A DNA stretch of 64,000 nt. Origin: Zavarzinia compransoris (GTDB lineage: Bacteria; Pseudomonadota; Alphaproteobacteria; Zavarziniales; Zavarziniaceae). The DNA lies in NCBI RefSeq assembly GCF_003173055.1, contig NZ_QGLF01000002.1:186322-250321 (forward strand). Reading direction: 5' to 3'. The notes under the pieces are model-generated. The model saw nothing but the letters and a program-made list of their open reading frames with translations, was not told the origin of the DNA and did no database searches. This document shows, piece after piece, positions 43,444-52,877 of the stretch (position 1 is the stretch's first letter; every line of letters begins with the position of its first letter). The translations under genes were made by a program, and so were the position numbers.

Positions 43444-44259
43444 ATGGGTATGTTCAAGTCAGGATTGCTGGGCCTCGCTCTTGCCGCCCTTGCCGCCGGC
43501 ACCGGCCTTGCCGCCGACAAGGTGATCATCGGCAACGAAGGGACTTATCCGCCCTTCAGCATGATCACGCCCGAAGGCAAGCTGATCGGCGTCGAGCCCG
43601 AGCTTGCGGAAGAAATGTGCAAGCGGATGAAGGTAACCTGCGAGTTCGCGATCATGGACTTCAAGGCCCTGATCCCCTCGCTGTTGCAGGGCAAGGTCGA
43701 CGTCGTCGGCAGCCAGGTGACGCCGACGCCGGAGCGCAAGGAAAAGGCCCTGTTCGGCATTCCCGTGGTCTACAACCCGGACACTTACGTCGTCCGCAAG
43801 GGCAAGACCTACGAGTTCACGCCGGCGGGCCTGAAGGGGGTGCGCATCGGCGTGCAGCGCGGCTCGGCGATGGCGACCTTCATCACCTCGCAATATGGCG
43901 ATGCGCCGGTGGTCTCGCTCTACGACAACCCGGACCAGATCAAGCTGGATCTTCTCGCCGGGCGCATCGACATGACCTATGGCGCCAAGCTGAACTGGAC
44001 CGCGGAATTGATCGACAAGCCGGAAGGCAAGGATTTCGAGCTGGCCGGCGGCGACAATTGGTCGGGCGATACCTCGATCGCGCCGGAACAGCGCGGGTCG
44101 AGCTGGATCGTGCGGAAGGGCGAGGACGAGTTGATCGCCAAGATGGATGCGGCGCTGAAATCCATGCTGGACGACTGCACCTTCACGCAGATCCGCAAGA
44201 AATACCTCTCGGTCGCCATCGTCGCCGCCGAGGCCGCCTGCGTCGCCAAGGAGGGCTGA
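43444..44259 (+). CDS. Polar amino-acid ABC transporter, periplasmic binding protein
   Basis: 271 residues. Signal peptide MGMFKSGLLGLALAALAAGTGLAA; mature protein is a family 3 solute-binding protein: VIIGNEGTYPPFSMITPEGK, GVEPELAEEMCKRM, LIPSLLQGKVDVVGSQVTPT, GVRIGVQRGSAMATFI. Similar to lysine/arginine/ornithine or histidine-binding proteins. First gene of a complete importer with two permeases and an ATPase. Confidence 0.88.
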   Translation: MGMFKSGLLGLALAALAAGTGLAADKVIIGNEGTYPPFSMITPEGKLIGVEPELAEEMCKRMKVTCEFAIMDFKALIPSLLQGKVDVVGSQVTPTPERKEKALFGIPVVYNPDTYVVRKGKTYEFTPAGLKGVRIGVQRGSAMATFITSQYGDAPVVSLYDNPDQIKLDLLAGRIDMTYGAKLNWTAELIDKPEGKDFELAGGDNWSGDTSIAPEQRGSSWIVRKGEDELIAKMDAALKSMLDDCTFTQIRKKYLSVAIVAAEAACVAKEG

Positions 44260-44276
44260 GGCCCGATTGGCAGGGG

Positions 44277-44313
44277 CCCCGCCGGCACCATCACCCCCCG
44301 GGTGCCGGCGGGG
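44277..44313 (+). terminator. Strong intercistronic hairpin after the binding-protein gene
   Basis: Perfect 13-bp stem (44277-44289 with 44301-44313), 11-base loop, no T run. In this position it probably protects the upstream mRNA or dampens read-through, so that more binding protein than membrane components is made. Confidence 0.6.
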
Positions 44314-44335
44314 ATTTCCAGTGGAGTAACCGGGC

Positions 44336-45043
44336 ATGGAACTTCTCGCCCTGGGCGATACGGGTTACGGCGACGAACTGCTGTTCGGGGCCGTGATCAC
44401 CATGAAGCTGGCGGTTTACGGGTTCCTGCTGGCGCTGGTCTTCGGCCTCGCGCTCGCGGTCTTCGCCCTGAAGGGCAAGGGGCCGCGCTGGTGGCTGTTC
44501 CGGGTTTACGCCTCGGTCTTCACCGGGGTGCCGTCGCTGCTCATCATCTTCCTGTTCTATTTCGGCGGGGCCGAGATCGTGCGCGGCCTGCTGTCCCCCC
44601 TCGGCATCCGGGTGAAGCTGGACGTCTCGCCCTTCGCTGCCGGGGTCGCGGCGCTGGCGCTGGTCTATGCTGCCTATCTGGGCGACCTGATCCGGGGGGC
44701 CATCCTCAATGTGCCCAAGGGCCAGTTCGAGGCCTGCGAGGCGCTGTCCGTGCCGCGCCGCCACCTGTGGTTCCGGATCGTGCTACCCCAGGCGCTGCGC
44801 CTCGCCCTGCCCGGGCTGGCCAATACCTGGATCGTCCTGCTCAAGGATACGGCATTGGTCTCGCTGGCCGGGCTGAACGACCTGATCGCCCAGGCGAAGA
44901 TCGCCGCCGGCTCGACCAAGGAACCCTTCATGTTCTTCACGGCGGCGCTGCTGTTCTTCGTCCTGATCAGTTCGCTGACCCTGCCCCTGGTGCGCCAGGT
45001 GGCGCTGCGCCTCGAGCGCGGCCAGCGCCGGGCGAGGGTGTGA
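44336..45043 (+). CDS. Polar amino-acid ABC transporter, permease 1
   Basis: 235 residues, about five membrane helices. The EAA loop is near residues 125-145 (GAILNVPKGQFEACEALSV). FTGVPSLLIIFLFYFGGAEI is the HisMQ-type segment. Pairs with the next permease to form the channel. Confidence 0.88.
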   Translation: MELLALGDTGYGDELLFGAVITMKLAVYGFLLALVFGLALAVFALKGKGPRWWLFRVYASVFTGVPSLLIIFLFYFGGAEIVRGLLSPLGIRVKLDVSPFAAGVAALALVYAAYLGDLIRGAILNVPKGQFEACEALSVPRRHLWFRIVLPQALRLALPGLANTWIVLLKDTALVSLAGLNDLIAQAKIAAGSTKEPFMFFTAALLFFVLISSLTLPLVRQVALRLERGQRRARV

Positions 45044-45044
45044 C

Positions 45045-45737
45045 ATGACCTTCGATCTCGCCCTGGCCTGGGAAAACATGCCGGCCCTGATGGCGGGGGC
45101 CTGGACCACCCTGCTGGTCACCGTCACGGTGATGGCGGTGGGCGGGCCGCTCGGCCTGCTGGTGTCCTTCGCGCGGATGTCGCGGCACCGCGGGCTGGCA
45201 TTCTTCGGCGCGGCTTATGTCGCGGTGTGCCGGGGCGCGCCCAGCCTGATCCTGCTCTATCTGATCTACAACGGCCTGGCGCAGCTCGATATCGTGCGCG
45301 AGGGCTGGCTGTGGCTGCTGTTCCAGCATGCCTTCTTCTGCGTGGTGGTGGCCTTCTCGCTGAACCATTCGGGCTATGTCGTCGAGATCATGCGCGGCGG
45401 CATGGAGGCGGTGCCGGCCGGCCTGATCGAGGCGGCGGCGGCACTCGGCCTGTCGCCCCGGCAGGTGCTGTGGCAGATCCGCCTGCCCATCGCCGTCCGC
45501 TACGGCCTGAAGGCCTATCAGACCGAATCGCTGATCTTCATGAAATCGACGGCGGCGGTCAGCGCCGTGACCCTGACCGACCTGACGGCGGCGGCGAACG
45601 AAATCTTCTACCTGACCTATGATCCCTTCACCCCGATCCTGGCCGCGGGCTTCATCTATTGGGTCATCAACAATGCGATGCGCCTTGGCTTCGGGTGGCT
45701 GGACCGCCGCCTGAACCGCCATCTGGCGCCGGCGTGA
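45045..45737 (+). CDS. Polar amino-acid ABC transporter, permease 2
   Basis: 230 residues. [19 protein letters not shown] and the EAA loop [20 protein letters not shown] mark a HisMQ-type permease. One base separates it from permease 1. Confidence 0.88.
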   Translation: MTFDLALAWENMPALMAGAWTTLLVTVTVMAVGGPLGLLVSFARMSRHRGLAFFGAAYVAVCRGAPSLILLYLIYNGLAQLDIVREGWLWLLFQHAFFCVVVAFSLNHSGYVVEIMRGGMEAVPAGLIEAAAALGLSPRQVLWQIRLPIAVRYGLKAYQTESLIFMKSTAAVSAVTLTDLTAAANEIFYLTYDPFTPILAAGFIYWVINNAMRLGFGWLDRRLNRHLAPA

Positions 45738-45745
45738 GGGGCCCC

Positions 45746-46501
45746 ATGGAATTCGCCGGACTGGATCGCTATCCCGCCGTCTCGATGGAGCGGGTGGACA
45801 AATGGTACGGGCGCTATCACGCGCTGCGCGCCGTCAGCCTCACCGTGCAGCGGGGCGAGAAACTGGTGATCTGCGGGCCGTCCGGCTCCGGCAAATCGAC
45901 CCTGATCCGCTGCATCAACGCCCTCGAACCGCATGAGGGCGGGCGCATCACCGTGAACGGAATCCTGCTCGGGCCCGACCGCGTCTCGGTCCTCGACGTC
46001 CGGCGCGAGGCGGGGATGGTATTCCAGCAGTTCAACCTGTTTCCGCACCTGACCATTCTGGACAATTGCACCTTCGCGCCGCGTACCGCCCTGAAGATGG
46101 ATAAGGCCAAGGCGGAAACCCTGGCCCTGCGCTATCTCGCCCGGGTCCATATCGCCGACCAGGCCCATAAATACCCGGCGCAACTGTCGGGCGGGCAGCA
46201 GCAGCGGGTGGCGATCGCCCGGGCCCTGTGCATGGAACCGCGCATCATGCTGTTCGACGAGCCGACCTCCGCCCTCGACCCCGAAATGGTGGGCGAGGTG
46301 CTGCGCGCGATCGAGGAGCTGGCGGCGGACGGCATGACCATGATCTGCGTCACCCATGAAATGGGCTTCGCCCGCAAGGTCGCCGACCGCTGCCTGTTCA
46401 TGGACCAGGGCGAAATCGTCGAGGATGCCCCGGCGGCGACATTTTTCGATGCGCCGAAAAGCGATCGCCTGCAGGCCTTCCTGGCCCAGGTCCTGAAATA
46501 G
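45746..46501 (+). CDS. Polar amino-acid ABC transporter, ATPase
   Basis: 251 residues from the ATG at 45746. Walker [11 protein letters not shown] loop [12 protein letters not shown], signature LSGGQQQR, Walker [13 protein letters not shown], switch His in VTHEMGF. The HisP/GlnQ/ArtP class. Start chosen 8 bp after the permease stop. Confidence 0.92.
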   Translation: MEFAGLDRYPAVSMERVDKWYGRYHALRAVSLTVQRGEKLVICGPSGSGKSTLIRCINALEPHEGGRITVNGILLGPDRVSVLDVRREAGMVFQQFNLFPHLTILDNCTFAPRTALKMDKAKAETLALRYLARVHIADQAHKYPAQLSGGQQQRVAIARALCMEPRIMLFDEPTSALDPEMVGEVLRAIEELAADGMTMICVTHEMGFARKVADRCLFMDQGEIVEDAPAATFFDAPKSDRLQAFLAQVLK

Positions 46502-46567
46502 GGGCGCGGGCGGATCCGCCGGACTCATGCTATGCTCCCGCAGAGGTGACGGGAGGGTGGCATTGTC

Positions 46568-46948
46568 ATGAAGCGGGCGCAGCAGGCTTTCTATCTGGTG
46601 CTGGGCCTCGCCATGACCGCGCTCGGCATCATCGGCGCCTTCCTGCCGGTCATGCCGACCACGATTTTCCTGATCCTGGCCGCCGCCTGTTTCGCCCGCT
46701 CCTCGCCCCGGCTGGAAGCCTGGCTGGTGAATCACCCCCAATTGGGGCCCACCGTGGTCGCCTGGCGCCGCCACGGCGCGATTTCGCGGCGGGGCAAGGC
46801 GCTGGCGCTGTCCGGCATGGCGTTCGGTTACGGCGTCTTCTACCTGGGCAGCCGGCCGGCCCTGTGGCTGGCCCTGGTCGTCGCCGGGGTGATCGGGCTT
46901 TGCGCCGCCTATGTCGCCTCGCGCCCGCTGCCGCCGGTCGACGGCTGA
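46568..46948 (+). CDS. DUF454 (YbaN-like) membrane protein
   Basis: 126 residues. Begins with helix FYLVLGLAMTALGIIGAFLPVMPTT, whose LPVMPTT is the DUF454 signature, continues ILAAACFARSSPRLEAWLVNH and ends with two more helices. Function unknown. GGGAGGG lies nine bases before the ATG. Confidence 0.85.
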   Translation: MKRAQQAFYLVLGLAMTALGIIGAFLPVMPTTIFLILAAACFARSSPRLEAWLVNHPQLGPTVVAWRRHGAISRRGKALALSGMAFGYGVFYLGSRPALWLALVVAGVIGLCAAYVASRPLPPVDG

Positions 46949-47056
46949 AGGTTCAGCTTTCGCTCAAGTAACATTATTGCCGTTCGGATTTCCGGCGCCC
47001 GGGCCTTCCCCGATCATCCTGGCATTGTTCCATTTCGATGCCGGGAGCGCTGCCCC

Positions 47057-48049
47057 ATGGATGAAGTCTTCGTTCGCAAGAATCTGATCAAGCCCGGGCG
47101 GCTGCACGAGCTTTCGGCCCGGTCGGACCTGCGCGGCGCGCTTCAGCTCGGCAGCCATGCCGCGGCGATCGTCGCCACCGGCTACCTGCTGCATCTCGCG
47201 CTCGGGACGTGGTGGGTGGTGCCGGCCTTCATCCTGCACGGCGGGTTGCTGAACTTCCTCTATGCCGGGCAACATGAATTGTCCCATTGGACCGTGTTCA
47301 AGACCCGGGCCCTGAACGAGGTCTTCGGCCGCATCGTCGGCTTCGTCCTGCTCTATCCCCGCGATTTCGACCAGATCCAGCACACCGCCCACCACCGCCA
47401 CACCCAGGACTGGGAACAGGACGGCGAACTGGTGCGCGGGCCCTATTCCCTGTTCGGCTACCTGATGTGGTTCCTCGGGCCGTCCTACTGGTATTCGCGG
47501 ATCGCCCGCCTCGTCCGCTTCTGCTGCGGCATCGTGGTCGAGCCCTATATCCCGGAAGTCCGCCGCAAGGACGTGATCCGGGAAGCCCGGCTGCACATGG
47601 CCGGTTACCTCGCGATCGCCGCCGTTTCGATCTATGCCCAGAGCTGGGCCGCCGTCCTCTACTGGCTGGCGCCGATGATCGCGACCAAGTTCATCCACCA
47701 GTTCCAGAACACGATCGAGCACCTCGGCCTGTCGCACGAGCAGAACATCCTGACCAACACCCGCTCGACCCGGACCAATGCCGTGCTGCGCTGGGCCTGC
47801 TGGAACATGCAGTATCACACCGCCCACCATGCCTTCCCGGGCGTGCCGTTCTGGAAGCTGAAGGACCTGCATCGCGAAATCTTCGACGGCAACGGCATCA
47901 AGCCCTATTCGATGACCTACCTCGGCTTCCAGCTGGACGTGATCCGCAAATTGTCCGGCGGCCGCACCGAGGCCGACTATCCGATGGACCGGCCCTGGAT
48001 CATGGACGAGACCAACCGGGCGGATGCCAAGGTCGCGGCCAATGCCTGA
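47057..48049 (+). CDS. Membrane fatty-acid desaturase-like protein
   Basis: 330 residues. Three histidine boxes: HELSH near residue 75, HTAHHRHTQD near 112 and HTAHHAFP near 255, with IEHLGLSH between; membrane helices at about 33-75 and 190-220. The FA_desaturase family includes fatty-acid desaturases, beta-carotene ketolases and hydroxylases. Which one applies is not clear; the next gene overlaps its stop, suggesting a two-gene pathway. Confidence 0.8.
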   Translation: MDEVFVRKNLIKPGRLHELSARSDLRGALQLGSHAAAIVATGYLLHLALGTWWVVPAFILHGGLLNFLYAGQHELSHWTVFKTRALNEVFGRIVGFVLLYPRDFDQIQHTAHHRHTQDWEQDGELVRGPYSLFGYLMWFLGPSYWYSRIARLVRFCCGIVVEPYIPEVRRKDVIREARLHMAGYLAIAAVSIYAQSWAAVLYWLAPMIATKFIHQFQNTIEHLGLSHEQNILTNTRSTRTNAVLRWACWNMQYHTAHHAFPGVPFWKLKDLHREIFDGNGIKPYSMTYLGFQLDVIRKLSGGRTEADYPMDRPWIMDETNRADAKVAANA

Positions 48050-48875
48050 CCTCAAGGTCTATCAGTCGCTGTGGGCGACCGAGAAGCGCACCCCCGGCGT
48101 CCCCGAGACGCCGGTGGCGGCGCGCTTCGAGGCGGTGAAGGCGGCGGGCTATGACGGCATGGCGATCGACCTCGGCGCTCTCTCCCTCGATCAGGCGCGG
48201 GCCTGCGTGCCCCTGTTCGGGCAGGTCGGGCTGGGCGGCCTCTTGACCGCCTTCCCGAAATCGATCGAGGACCTGCGCCCGGCGCTTCACCTCGCCAAGG
48301 ACATCGGCTCGCCCTTCGTCGTCGTGGTCGGGCAGGTGATGCCGGTCTCGGTCGAGGGCTCGATCCCGGTGATCCGGGACTGGCTGCGGGTGGCGCGCGA
48401 GGAAGGCGTGCCGATTCAGTTCGAGACCCACCGCGCCTGCATCACCAACGACATGTTCGCCACCCTGCAACTGCTGGACGCGATCCCCGAGATGCGCATG
48501 GCCTGCGATCTGTCGCATTACGTGGTCGACCGGGAAATGACCCTGCCGCTGTTTCCCGACTATCACCTTCAGATCAGCCGGATCCTGGAGCGCTGCGACA
48601 GTTTCCAGGGCCGGATCGCCAACCGCTGCCAGGTGCAATTGCCGGTCGGCTTCCCGCAGACCAGGCCCTGGCTCGACCTCTTCCTCGGCTGGTGGGCGGA
48701 AGGGTTCCGGCGCTGGAAGGCGCGGGCGGCGGCGGACGACAGCCTGATCTTCCTGTGCGAACTGGGCCCCCGGGATTACGCCATCACCGGCGCCGACGGG
48801 CTGGAGCTTTCGGACCGGGACGCGGATGCGCTGGTCCTTCGCGATCACGCCAGAAGGCTGTTCGCCGAGGTTTAA
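48042..48875 (+). CDS. Xylose-isomerase-like TIM-barrel protein
   Basis: 277 residues, ATG at 48042 inside the end of the desaturase gene. AARFEAVKAAGYDGMAIDLG, then VVVVGQVMP, VPIQFETHRACITND, MACDLSHYVVD and the C-terminal LIFLCELGPRDYAI, with His, Asp, His and Glu at the barrel mouth as in sugar-phosphate isomerase/epimerase proteins. Substrate unknown. Convergent with the polyamine-type transporter operon, ends overlapping by four bases. Confidence 0.75.
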   Translation: MPDLKVYQSLWATEKRTPGVPETPVAARFEAVKAAGYDGMAIDLGALSLDQARACVPLFGQVGLGGLLTAFPKSIEDLRPALHLAKDIGSPFVVVVGQVMPVSVEGSIPVIRDWLRVAREEGVPIQFETHRACITNDMFATLQLLDAIPEMRMACDLSHYVVDREMTLPLFPDYHLQISRILERCDSFQGRIANRCQVQLPVGFPQTRPWLDLFLGWWAEGFRRWKARAAADDSLIFLCELGPRDYAITGADGLELSDRDADALVLRDHARRLFAEV

Positions 48876-49954
48876 TCCTCCGCGACGGCGACGGTCGCCG
48901 TCCGGTCCCACGACAGGGTGACGTCGGCGCCTTCCGCCGGCAGGGCGTCGGCGCGCTCGATCGGGGTATTGATCGCGAAGGGCGTGCCGCCGGCCGTGCG
49001 CACGGTCAGTTCGGCATGGGTGCCGAGGAAGATCGCGGTTTCGACCCGGGCGGGCAGGGCATTGTCGCCCCCCGGCCCGAGGCGGAGCGCCTGCGGGCGC
49101 AGCGCCAGCAAGGCCTCGTCCCCGGTCTTGACCGGGCGGCCGCGCGCGGCATGGCGGATCGGGCCGTCCGCGGTCTCGACCAGGACGGTGCCGCCGGTGG
49201 TCTCGCCGACCCGGCCGGCGATGAAATTGCTCTTGCCCAGGAAATCGGCGACGAAACGGGTTTCCGGCAGGTCGTAGAGGTCGCGCGGGGCGCCCAATTG
49301 CACGATCCGCCCGGCGCGCATGATCGCGATCCGGTCGGACATGGCCATGGCCTCTTCCTGGTCGTGGGTGACGTTGACGAAGGTCCGCCCCAGTTTCCGG
49401 TGCAACTGGCGCAATTCGATCTGCAGGTCGTGGCGCAGCTTCTTGTCGAGGGCGCCCATCGGCTCGTCGAGCAGCAGGACCTCGGGCGAGAAGACCAGGG
49501 CGCGGGCCAGCGCCACGCGCTGCTGCTGGCCGCCGGACAATTGCTTGGGCAGGCGCTTCGCCAGGGCGTCGAGCTGGACGAGGGCCAGGGCCTCCGCCAC
49601 CTTGGCCTCGATCAGGGGCCGGTCGAGACCGCGCACCTTCAAGGGATAGGCGACATTCTCGGCGACGCTCATATGGGGGAACAGGGCGTAACCCTGGAAC
49701 ACCACGCCGAAATTCCGCTTCTCGGGGGCAAGGGCGGTGATCGACCGGCCGCCGACGAAAATATCGCCGTGGCTCGGCTCGACGAAGCCGGCCAGCGCCA
49801 TCAGAAGCGTGCTCTTGCCGGAACCCGATGGCCCGAGCAGGGTCAGGAATTCGCCCGGCGCGATGGTCAGGTCGATATCGTCCAGCGCCTTGAAGGGCCC
49901 GTAGAATTTGGAAAGGCCGTAAAGGCGGATGTCCCGGCCGGCGGCGGTGCTCAT
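48872..49954 (-). CDS. Polyamine-type ABC transporter, ATPase
   Basis: 360 residues. [82 protein letters not shown]-terminal TOBE domain. The class of PotA and of related importers for polyamines or opines. Last gene of a four-gene operon (52725 to 48872). Confidence 0.9.
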   Translation of the reverse strand: MSTAAGRDIRLYGLSKFYGPFKALDDIDLTIAPGEFLTLLGPSGSGKSTLLMALAGFVEPSHGDIFVGGRSITALAPEKRNFGVVFQGYALFPHMSVAENVAYPLKVRGLDRPLIEAKVAEALALVQLDALAKRLPKQLSGGQQQRVALARALVFSPEVLLLDEPMGALDKKLRHDLQIELRQLHRKLGRTFVNVTHDQEEAMAMSDRIAIMRAGRIVQLGAPRDLYDLPETRFVADFLGKSNFIAGRVGETTGGTVLVETADGPIRHAARGRPVKTGDEALLALRPQALRLGPGGDNALPARVETAIFLGTHAELTVRTAGGTPFAINTPIERADALPAEGADVTLSWDRTATVAVAED

Positions 49955-50760
49955 CAGGCTTCCCCGGATTTGGCGCGCATCAGGTCACGCAACAGGTAAA
50001 GAACGGCGACGATCACGGTGATGCCGATCATGAGGGTGGAAACGGCCGCCACCGCGGGATCGATATTGTCCCTGATGTCGGACCAGATCTTGCGCGGCAG
50101 GGTATAGACGCTGCGCGACGAGACGAAGAGGGTGACGATGATCTCGTCCCACGAAATCACGAAGGCGAACAGGCCGCCGGTAAGCAGGCCGGCCTTCACA
50201 TTGGGCACGATCACGTCCCGCACCACCCGGAACGGCCCGGCGCCCAGGCTGCGCGCCGCCTGCACGATGCGGGGATCCAGCCCCTCGAGGGCGGCGGAAA
50301 CGGTCATGAAGACGAAGGGCATGCCGAGAATGGCATGGGCCAGGATGACGCCGAACACCGTATCGAACAGGCCGAGCGTCACCCAGCTGCGCGACAGGGC
50401 CAGGGCGGTGACGATGGGCGGCACGATCATCGGCATCAGGGCGAGCACGCCGATGATCCGGGCCGCCCGCCCGCCGATTCGCCACAGGCCGATCGCCGCC
50501 GCCGCCCCGATGACGGTGGCCAGCACCGTCGCCCCGATGCCGACCACGGCACTGTCGCCCAGCGCCCCCAGCCAGGCGGGCGAGGTGAAGACGGTCTCGT
50601 AATGGCGCAGCGACAATTCCCCGTCCGGCATGGACAGGAAACGTTCCGGCGTCAGGGACAGGGGCACCGAAATGAACATCGGCGCCAGCAGGAAACCGAT
50701 GACGATCCAGGCAATGGTGAGCGAGAGGACGAGGCCCGGCGCAAGGCGCAGCTTCCGCAT
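49954..50760 (-). CDS. Polyamine-type ABC transporter, permease (PotC-like)
   Basis: 268 residues from the ATG at 50760. Six helices; EAA loop AALEGLDPRIVQAARSLGAG. Ends with LRDLMRAKSGEA. One-base overlaps with both neighbours. Confidence 0.88.
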   Translation of the reverse strand: MRKLRLAPGLVLSLTIAWIVIGFLLAPMFISVPLSLTPERFLSMPDGELSLRHYETVFTSPAWLGALGDSAVVGIGATVLATVIGAAAAIGLWRIGGRAARIIGVLALMPMIVPPIVTALALSRSWVTLGLFDTVFGVILAHAILGMPFVFMTVSAALEGLDPRIVQAARSLGAGPFRVVRDVIVPNVKAGLLTGGLFAFVISWDEIIVTLFVSSRSVYTLPRKIWSDIRDNIDPAVAAVSTLMIGITVIVAVLYLLRDLMRAKSGEA

Positions 50761-51653
50761 CAGCCGAACCCTTTCTTCAGGCCCACGGTCTTGCCCATGA
50801 TGCCGATCAGGACCAGGGTCAGGACCAGGAGCACCACCGACTGCGCGGCACCGAAGCCCCAGCGCACGGTTTGCAGGATGGCGACGCTGACCGATTCCGC
50901 CAGCATGACCACGCGCCCGCCGCCCAGGATCGCCGGCGTCACATAGAAGCCGAGGCCGAAGACGAAGACGATGACCATGGCCGCGAACACCCCCGGCAGG
51001 GTGAGCGGCAGATAGACCTTGAGGAAAGTGGTGGCCGGCCCGGCGCCCAGGCTGCGCGAGGCGAACAGCAGGCGCTGGTCGATGCCGCGCATGACGGCGA
51101 AGATGGGCAGCACGGCATAGGGGATCAGGTAATGCACCATGCCGATGACGACGCCCAATTCGTTGCGGACCAGGGCCAGCGGCTCGTCGATCAGGCCGCC
51201 GCGCATCAGCCAGTCGTTCACCGGCCCCTGGTCGCGCAGCAGGACGAGCCAGGAAAACGCCCGCACCAGCACCGAAATCCACAAGGGGACGAGCACGCCG
51301 ACAAGCAGGATGCGCTGGTGGCGGTCGCCGGCATGGGCCATGGCGAAGGCGACGCAGAAACCGAGCACGATGGAGATCGCGGTGGTGACGGCGCAGATGC
51401 GCAGCGTCGTCATCAGCACCTTGACCGGCCCGGCGGCGGTGACGAGGCGCTCGTAATTGTCGAGCCCGGGCTTCGGATCGGTTACCGACAGCACCAGGAT
51501 ATTGCCGAGCGGCAGGAGATAGAGGCCGATGGTGACGATCAGCAGCGGCGCCACCAGCCACCAGTAGGGATCGAGACGGCCCCGCGCATTGCGCAAGGCC
51601 GTCTCGATGCGGGCGGCGACGGGTTCAGCCGGCAACGGCGTCGAGCCACGCAT
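50760..51653 (-). CDS. Polyamine-type ABC transporter, permease (PotB-like)
   Basis: 297 residues. First helix PYWWLVAPLLIVTIGLYLLP; EAA-type loop GIDQRLLFASRSLGAGPATT. The ATG at 51653 overlaps the binding-protein gene by 29 bp; later starts would cut the first helix. Confidence 0.86.
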   Translation of the reverse strand: MRGSTPLPAEPVAARIETALRNARGRLDPYWWLVAPLLIVTIGLYLLPLGNILVLSVTDPKPGLDNYERLVTAAGPVKVLMTTLRICAVTTAISIVLGFCVAFAMAHAGDRHQRILLVGVLVPLWISVLVRAFSWLVLLRDQGPVNDWLMRGGLIDEPLALVRNELGVVIGMVHYLIPYAVLPIFAVMRGIDQRLLFASRSLGAGPATTFLKVYLPLTLPGVFAAMVIVFVFGLGFYVTPAILGGGRVVMLAESVSVAILQTVRWGFGAAQSVVLLVLTLVLIGIMGKTVGLKKGFG

Positions 51654-52725
51654 TCAGTTCGGTGTCGTAATGTTCCGCATACCATTTTTCGTTGCGGATC
51701 ACGCCGACGTCGAGATGCGAGGTCGGGTTCAGGCGCGCCTGTTCCGGGCTCAGCAGGGGGATGGCGGCCGGGTTGGCCGGGCCGTTGCCCATGGCTTCCA
51801 ACAGCTTGATCTGCTTCTGCGGGTCCTGGGTCGAGGCGATGAAATCCTGGGCCAGCTTCAGGTTCTTGCCGCCCTTCGGGATGCACCAGGCGCCGGGGCT
51901 GACGATCTGCTGGTTCCAGGTCCAGGCGACGCGGCCCTTGGTGTCGCGCTCCAGCACAGAACATCGCGTGTTCCAGATGTTGCCCATCACCACTTCGCCG
52001 TCGAGGAACAATTGCTGGCTGGACGCGCCCGAATCCCAGAGAACCAGACTGTCGCCCAGCGATTTCACCATCTCGACGACCAGCTTCATGTCGATCGGAT
52101 AGACTTCCTCCGGCTTCTTGCCGGCGGCCAGCATGAAGATTTCCGGCATGCCCATGAACCACTTCCAGAGCGTGCGCTTGCCCGGGAATTTCTTCAGGTC
52201 GAAGAAATCGGCCCAGCTCGTCGGCGCTTCCGGCAGCTTGGTCTTGTCATAGGCGAGGACATAGGAATAGACGTAGTTGCCGGCCGACAGGTCGAACTTG
52301 TTCCAGTCGAAATAGCCCTTGGGATCGACCACCGCATAGTCGATCGGCTCCAGGTAGTCGGGGCCGAGCTGAAGGCCGTAGAAACCGTCGCCGTCGGACA
52401 CGTCCCAGATGACGTTCTTCTCGTCGACCATCTTCTTGATGTTGCCGGGCAGGGGGCCGGCGCCGTCGATATTCACCTTGGTGCCGGTGGCGGCGGTGAA
52501 GGGCGCGGTCCAGGCGTCGGTATAGGCCTTGACGGCATCGCCGCCGAAGTTGGAGATGGTGATCTCGCCCGCCGCCTGGGCCTTGCGGCCGCCGAGGCCG
52601 ACCCCGGCCGCCGTCGCCCCCAGCATGGCGCAGAGGGTGAGGAAATCGCGCCGGTTCACCCGCCCCCGGGCGTAGAGATCGCGCGCGAGTGCAAGGGAAT
52701 CCTCGCGGTGAAGGTCTTGATCCAT
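51625..52725 (-). CDS. Polyamine-type ABC transporter, binding protein with Tat-like signal
   Basis: 366 residues from the ATG at 52725. RVNRRDFLTLCAMLGATAAG is a twin-arginine-like signal. Mature part: ITISNFGGDAVKAYTDAWTA, NIKKMVDEKNVIWDVSDGDG, GKRTLWKWFMGMPEIFMLAA, GAWCIPKGGKNLKLA. The PotD/opine-binding class. Regulated perhaps by the divergent LysR gene. Confidence 0.85.
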   Translation of the reverse strand: MDQDLHREDSLALARDLYARGRVNRRDFLTLCAMLGATAAGVGLGGRKAQAAGEITISNFGGDAVKAYTDAWTAPFTAATGTKVNIDGAGPLPGNIKKMVDEKNVIWDVSDGDGFYGLQLGPDYLEPIDYAVVDPKGYFDWNKFDLSAGNYVYSYVLAYDKTKLPEAPTSWADFFDLKKFPGKRTLWKWFMGMPEIFMLAAGKKPEEVYPIDMKLVVEMVKSLGDSLVLWDSGASSQQLFLDGEVVMGNIWNTRCSVLERDTKGRVAWTWNQQIVSPGAWCIPKGGKNLKLAQDFIASTQDPQKQIKLLEAMGNGPANPAAIPLLSPEQARLNPTSHLDVGVIRNEKWYAEHYDTELNAWLDAVAG

Positions 52726-52781
52726 GCCGCACTCCAGCTCTGTTGCCCAAGCGCCTGTCGTTTGGGCATGATCAACCTTAA

Positions 52782-52796
52782 TGCACAAATATTGCA
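52782..52796. promoter_or_regulatory. LysR-type binding site in the divergent promoter region
   Basis: TGCACAAATATTGCA at 52782-52796, a T-N11-A motif with TGCA arms, lies between the importer operon and the LysR gene. It is in the only AT-rich patch of the 150-bp gap. Confidence 0.5.
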
Positions 52797-52877
52797 CTGC
52801 ACGATGGTGATCGCCAAACCTTTGGTTAAGCGGAGGCTAAACTGAATAAGACGAATTCCAGGTCGCGCGCCCCCCAA